Source: Syntrophomonadaceae bacterium
GTDB lineage: Bacteria; Bacillota; Syntrophomonadia; Syntrophomonadales; Syntrophomonadaceae
NCBI GenBank assembly: GCA_030526885.1
Contig: JAUNBV010000006.1
Span: 8,537-23,970, forward strand
Length of the DNA: 15,434 nucleotides
Direction: 5' to 3'
In this document: piece after piece, positions 13,211 through 15,434 of the stretch
How the letters are laid out: each line of letters begins with the position of its first letter
Position numbering within the stretch: position 1 is the stretch's first letter
The notes under the pieces: model-generated
What the model saw: the letters and a program-made list of their open reading frames with translations, nothing else
Databases searched by the model: none
Told to the model about the DNA's origin: nothing
Program-made: the position numbers and the translations under genes

Positions 13211-14110
13211 ATGGACGGCAACACGGTGCGCGCCAATATAATGCTCATTACTACCGCCATGATCTGGGGCCTGGCCTTTGTCGCCCAGGTGGTGGGAATG
13301 GATTATATCGAGCCTTTTACCTTTACCGCCGTGCGCACACTGATCGGCGGCATCATCCTTATTCCCTGCATTGCGCTATTGCGCCACTGGTGGCCGTACG
13401 AGCCGGAGGTGGAACTGACGCCGGAGGAACAAAAAAGCCAGCGCCGCATCATGCTCTGGGGCGGACTGGCCTGCGGAGTGGTGATGTTTGCCGCTACCAG
13501 CCTGCAGCAGATCGGCCTGGTGTATACCACGGCGGGCAAGGCGGGATTCATCACCGCATTGTATATCGTTTTAGTCCCTATCTTCGGTATATTCTTTCGC
13601 CGGAGAGTGGGGCTGGCGGTGTGGCTGGCGGTCATCATCGCGGTGGTGGGCCTTTATCTTTTGAGCATTCAGCAGGGATTTTCGATGGGGCGGGGCGATC
13701 TGCTGGTGTTGCTGGCTGCCATTTTCTACGCCCTGCATATTCTGGTAATCGGATATTTTGCCCCCAAGGTGGACGGGGTCAAGATGTCGTGTATCCAGTT
13801 TTTCGTGGCCGGCTTCATCTGCCTGGTCCCCATGTTTGTCTTTGAAAACCCCGAACCGAGCGCCATCTTGTCCTGCTGGATACCGATACTGTATGTGGGC
13901 ATACTCTCCACCGGGGTGGCTTATACCCTGCAGGTAGTGGCCCAGAGCAACACGGCTCCGGCAATAGCGGCTCTGATCATGAGCATGGAATCGGTGTTTG
14001 CGGCTTTGTTCGGGTGGCTGATACTGAACGAGATGCTCTCCCCGCGCGAACTCGGCGGCTGCGCGCTGATGCTGGCGGCAGTCATCCTGTCACAGCTGTC
14101 AGATAACTAA
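13211..14110 (+). CDS. EamA/DMT family transporter
   Basis: The ATG at 13211 has GGGAGG just upstream. An open frame from TTG 13142 would start inside the promoter. The protein has 299 residues and about ten hydrophobic helices arranged as two EamA repeats (about 7-140 and 160-296), the drug/metabolite transporter fold. Typical motifs are ITTAMIWGLAFVAQ in helix 1, FTAVRTLIGGIILIP in helix 2, and LQQIGLVYTTAGKAGFITAL in the first half. The second half has GDLLVLLAAIFYALHILVIG and APAIAALIMSMESVFAALFG. Between helices 2 and 3 is a charged loop (YEPEVELTPEEQKSQRR). The substrate cannot be predicted; family members export amino acids or metabolites or import them. It has its own promoter and converges on the aminotransferase gene with overlapping stop codons. 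Confidence 0.93.
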   Translation: MDGNTVRANIMLITTAMIWGLAFVAQVVGMDYIEPFTFTAVRTLIGGIILIPCIALLRHWWPYEPEVELTPEEQKSQRRIMLWGGLACGVVMFAATSLQQIGLVYTTAGKAGFITALYIVLVPIFGIFFRRRVGLAVWLAVIIAVVGLYLLSIQQGFSMGRGDLLVLLAAIFYALHILVIGYFAPKVDGVKMSCIQFFVAGFICLVPMFVFENPEPSAILSCWIPILYVGILSTGVAYTLQVVAQSNTAPAIAALIMSMESVFAALFGWLILNEMLSPRELGGCALMLAAVILSQLSDN

Positions 14111-15261
14111 CGCGCCATTTTCCTTCTTATCTCATCCAGGGCTTTCAGCAGCATAAGCGCTTGTTCGCGGGTGTTGAAATAGCCGGGGCTAAACCGGCAC
14201 AGCCCCTGTTCCAGAGTGCCCAGCGTACGGTGCGCCAGCGGGGCGCAGTGCAGGCCGGAGCGGGAGAGGATGCCGTATTCATACTCCAGCGCCAGGCTGA
14301 GTTCGCCGCACTCTATGCCTTCCATCTGCAACGGCAGCACCGCGGTACGCCGCTCGATATCGCCGGGGCCGTACAACTTTACGCCGGGTATTTGGGTGAC
14401 GCCGTCCATGATCAGCGCGGCCAATTCGCGCTCATGGCGGCCAATGGTTTCCACCCCGGTTTCCAATATGAAATTCACTCCGGCCAGCAGGCCGCAGATG
14501 CCGGGGGTGTTGTGCGTACCCGCCTCTAAATGATCGGGCATGAAGTCGGGATGCTCCAAAGCTTCGGACAGCGATCCGGTGCCCCCCTCCGTCATGGCGG
14601 CGGGCACGATATTGGGGCTTAAATAAATGCCTCCGGTACCCTGCAAACCCAACAACCCTTTGTGGCCGGTGAAGCACAGCACGTCTATATTATCGGCCTG
14701 GACATCGATGGGCAGGACGCCGGCCGACTGAGCCGAATCCACCACCATATATATCTCATGCTCCCGGGCGATGGCTCCCGCCTCGCGCACGGGCATAACG
14801 GTACCGGTGAGGTTGGAGACCTGCAGCATAACGATCATTTTTGTGTTGCGGCGAATGGCCCGGCGCACCTCGTCGGGGTCCAGGCTGCCGTCCGCACCGC
14901 ACGGGGCCATAGTCCATTCCACCCCCTGCCGGGTGAGCGCGGTCAAGGGGCGCGCCACCGAATTATGCTCCATGGAAGTAGTAATCACATGGTCGCCGGG
15001 GCTAAGCAGCCCTTTCAGCGCGATGTTGAGGGCGGCAGTCACATTGGGGGTAAACGCGATTTGAGAACTGTCGTGGATATTGAATAACCGGGCCAGCGCC
15101 TCGCGCGCCTCGGTCAGCAGCGAACCCGCCGCCAACGTGCTGGCATTGCTGCCACGCCCCGGATTACCGCCGATATTGCGGTTGAAATGGTCCACCGCTT
15201 CGTAAACCACCGTCGGTTTAGGCCAGGTAGTGGCGGCGTTATCGAAATAGATGCGTTCCAT
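14107..15261 (-). CDS. Cysteine desulfurase-like class V aminotransferase
   Basis: This PLP-dependent enzyme of 384 residues starts MERIYFDNAATTWPKP, as in the cysteine desulfurase family (EF2568-like subgroup). His99 in MEHNS would stack on PLP. Asp175 in VVDSAQSAG contacts the pyridine nitrogen. Lys201 in CFTGHKGLLG is the Schiff-base lysine. Cys340 in RSGLHCAPLAH is at the position of the catalytic sulfur-accepting cysteine. The likely reaction is release of sulfur (or selenium) from cysteine or selenocysteine. No IscU, SufU, thiI or selenium gene is adjacent, so its acceptor is unknown. The ATG at 15259-15261 follows GGAAAGGGATTAAG on the minus strand. The stop (14107-14109) overlaps the EamA stop by tail-to-tail contact, leaving no room for a terminator between them. 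Confidence 0.93.
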   Translation of the reverse strand: MERIYFDNAATTWPKPTVVYEAVDHFNRNIGGNPGRGSNASTLAAGSLLTEAREALARLFNIHDSSQIAFTPNVTAALNIALKGLLSPGDHVITTSMEHNSVARPLTALTRQGVEWTMAPCGADGSLDPDEVRRAIRRNTKMIVMLQVSNLTGTVMPVREAGAIAREHEIYMVVDSAQSAGVLPIDVQADNIDVLCFTGHKGLLGLQGTGGIYLSPNIVPAAMTEGGTGSLSEALEHPDFMPDHLEAGTHNTPGICGLLAGVNFILETGVETIGRHERELAALIMDGVTQIPGVKLYGPGDIERRTAVLPLQMEGIECGELSLALEYEYGILSRSGLHCAPLAHRTLGTLEQGLCRFSPGYFNTREQALMLLKALDEIRRKMAR

Positions 15262-15329
15262 CTTAATCCCTTTCCTTCCTCAACCCTGCGTTTTCCCTCT
15301 ATTAATATGACGGGACGGCCAATAAGGTA

Positions 15330-15352
15330 CCCCTACGCTAAATGCATAGGGG
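15330..15352. other. Hairpin/dyad upstream of the aminotransferase gene
   Basis: CCCCTA (15330-15335) and TAGGGG (15347-15352) are perfect inverted repeats. An inner GC/GC pair (15337-15338 with 15344-15345) is separated from them by one mismatch. No T-tract follows on either strand, so it is not a normal terminator. It lies 69-91 bp upstream of the aminotransferase start and could be an operator or a leader stem. Confidence 0.4.
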
Positions 15353-15361
15353 CATGGGCTT

Positions 15362-15370
15362 ATAATATCA
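15362..15370 (-). promoter_or_regulatory. Possible extended -10 promoter for the aminotransferase gene
   Basis: TGATATTAT on the minus strand fits the extended -10 form TGnTATnnT. It sits in an AT-rich stretch about 100 bp before the start codon, and I see no good -35. The dyad at 15330-15352 would fall at the very start of the transcript. A TATAAT on the plus strand (15361-15366) overlaps the same bases, so the direction is uncertain. Confidence 0.3.
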
Positions 15371-15434
15371 CATATAACATTATTTATAAAATTACTTTTT
15401 GTATAACTCTGAGTACTCTCATATTTAGGAGCCT
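15371..15434. other. AT-rich window end, no gene seen
   Basis: This stretch is strongly AT-rich compared with the rest of the window and holds no usable reading frame. It has a short palindrome GAGTACTC (15411-15418). The final bases TTTAGGAGCCT include an AGGAG that could be a ribosome binding site for a gene starting beyond the window. That cannot be confirmed here. Confidence 0.4.

Noticed and set aside
1..15434. CRISPR array, tRNA/rRNA genes, insertion sequences
   Set aside because: No regularly spaced repeats, no cloverleaf with conserved GTTCRA arm, no rRNA core motifs and no transposase or terminal inverted repeats were seen on reading both strands.

Overview
The window looks like a chromosomal segment from a Bacillota bacterium, probably a moderately GC-rich anaerobe in or near the Clostridia. 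The reasons are AGGAGG-type ribosome binding sites, TTGnnn-N17-TATAAT promoters, three S-layer homology (SLH) domains on an exported protein, and an mnmE-mnmG-rsmG operon. Genus or species cannot be read from this sequence. No tRNA, rRNA, CRISPR array or transposase is visible.

Region 1 (1-3014, + strand) holds the standout locus: one long surface-protein gene broken by a single-base frameshift. It encodes a signal peptide, then a domain almost identical to eukaryotic ubiquitin (64 of 76 positions match human ubiquitin once the frame is repaired). A DUF6273-like domain, several beta-rich repeats, a proline/glycine-rich linker and three SLH domains follow. The predicted signal-peptidase site lies directly before ubiquitin Met1, so the mature protein would begin with a ubiquitin fold anchored to the cell wall. 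The ubiquitin segment is clearly lower in GC than its surroundings, which suggests a horizontally acquired domain.

Region 2 (3042-5307) has a minus-strand pair: a deoxynucleoside kinase and a four-helix membrane protein of unknown family. Divergent from it are a PadR-type regulator and a small two-helix membrane protein. Palindromes overlapping the padR promoter look like operator sites. A two-hairpin terminator closes the region.

Region 3 (5331-8903, minus strand) encodes a flavoprotein of the HI0933/YhiN/BaiN family, then a MoxR-type AAA+ ATPase with its usual partner, a CoxE-like VWA protein.

Region 4 (9052-13063, + strand) is the tRNA wobble-uridine modification operon mnmE-mnmG followed by rsmG, which overlaps mnmG by 11 nt. 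It is read from a good promoter divergent from the flavoprotein gene.

Region 5 (13148-15434) has an EamA-family transporter with its own promoter. Its stop codon overlaps that of a convergent cysteine-desulfurase-like aminotransferase. An AT-rich stretch with a hairpin, probably the aminotransferase promoter and leader, ends the window.
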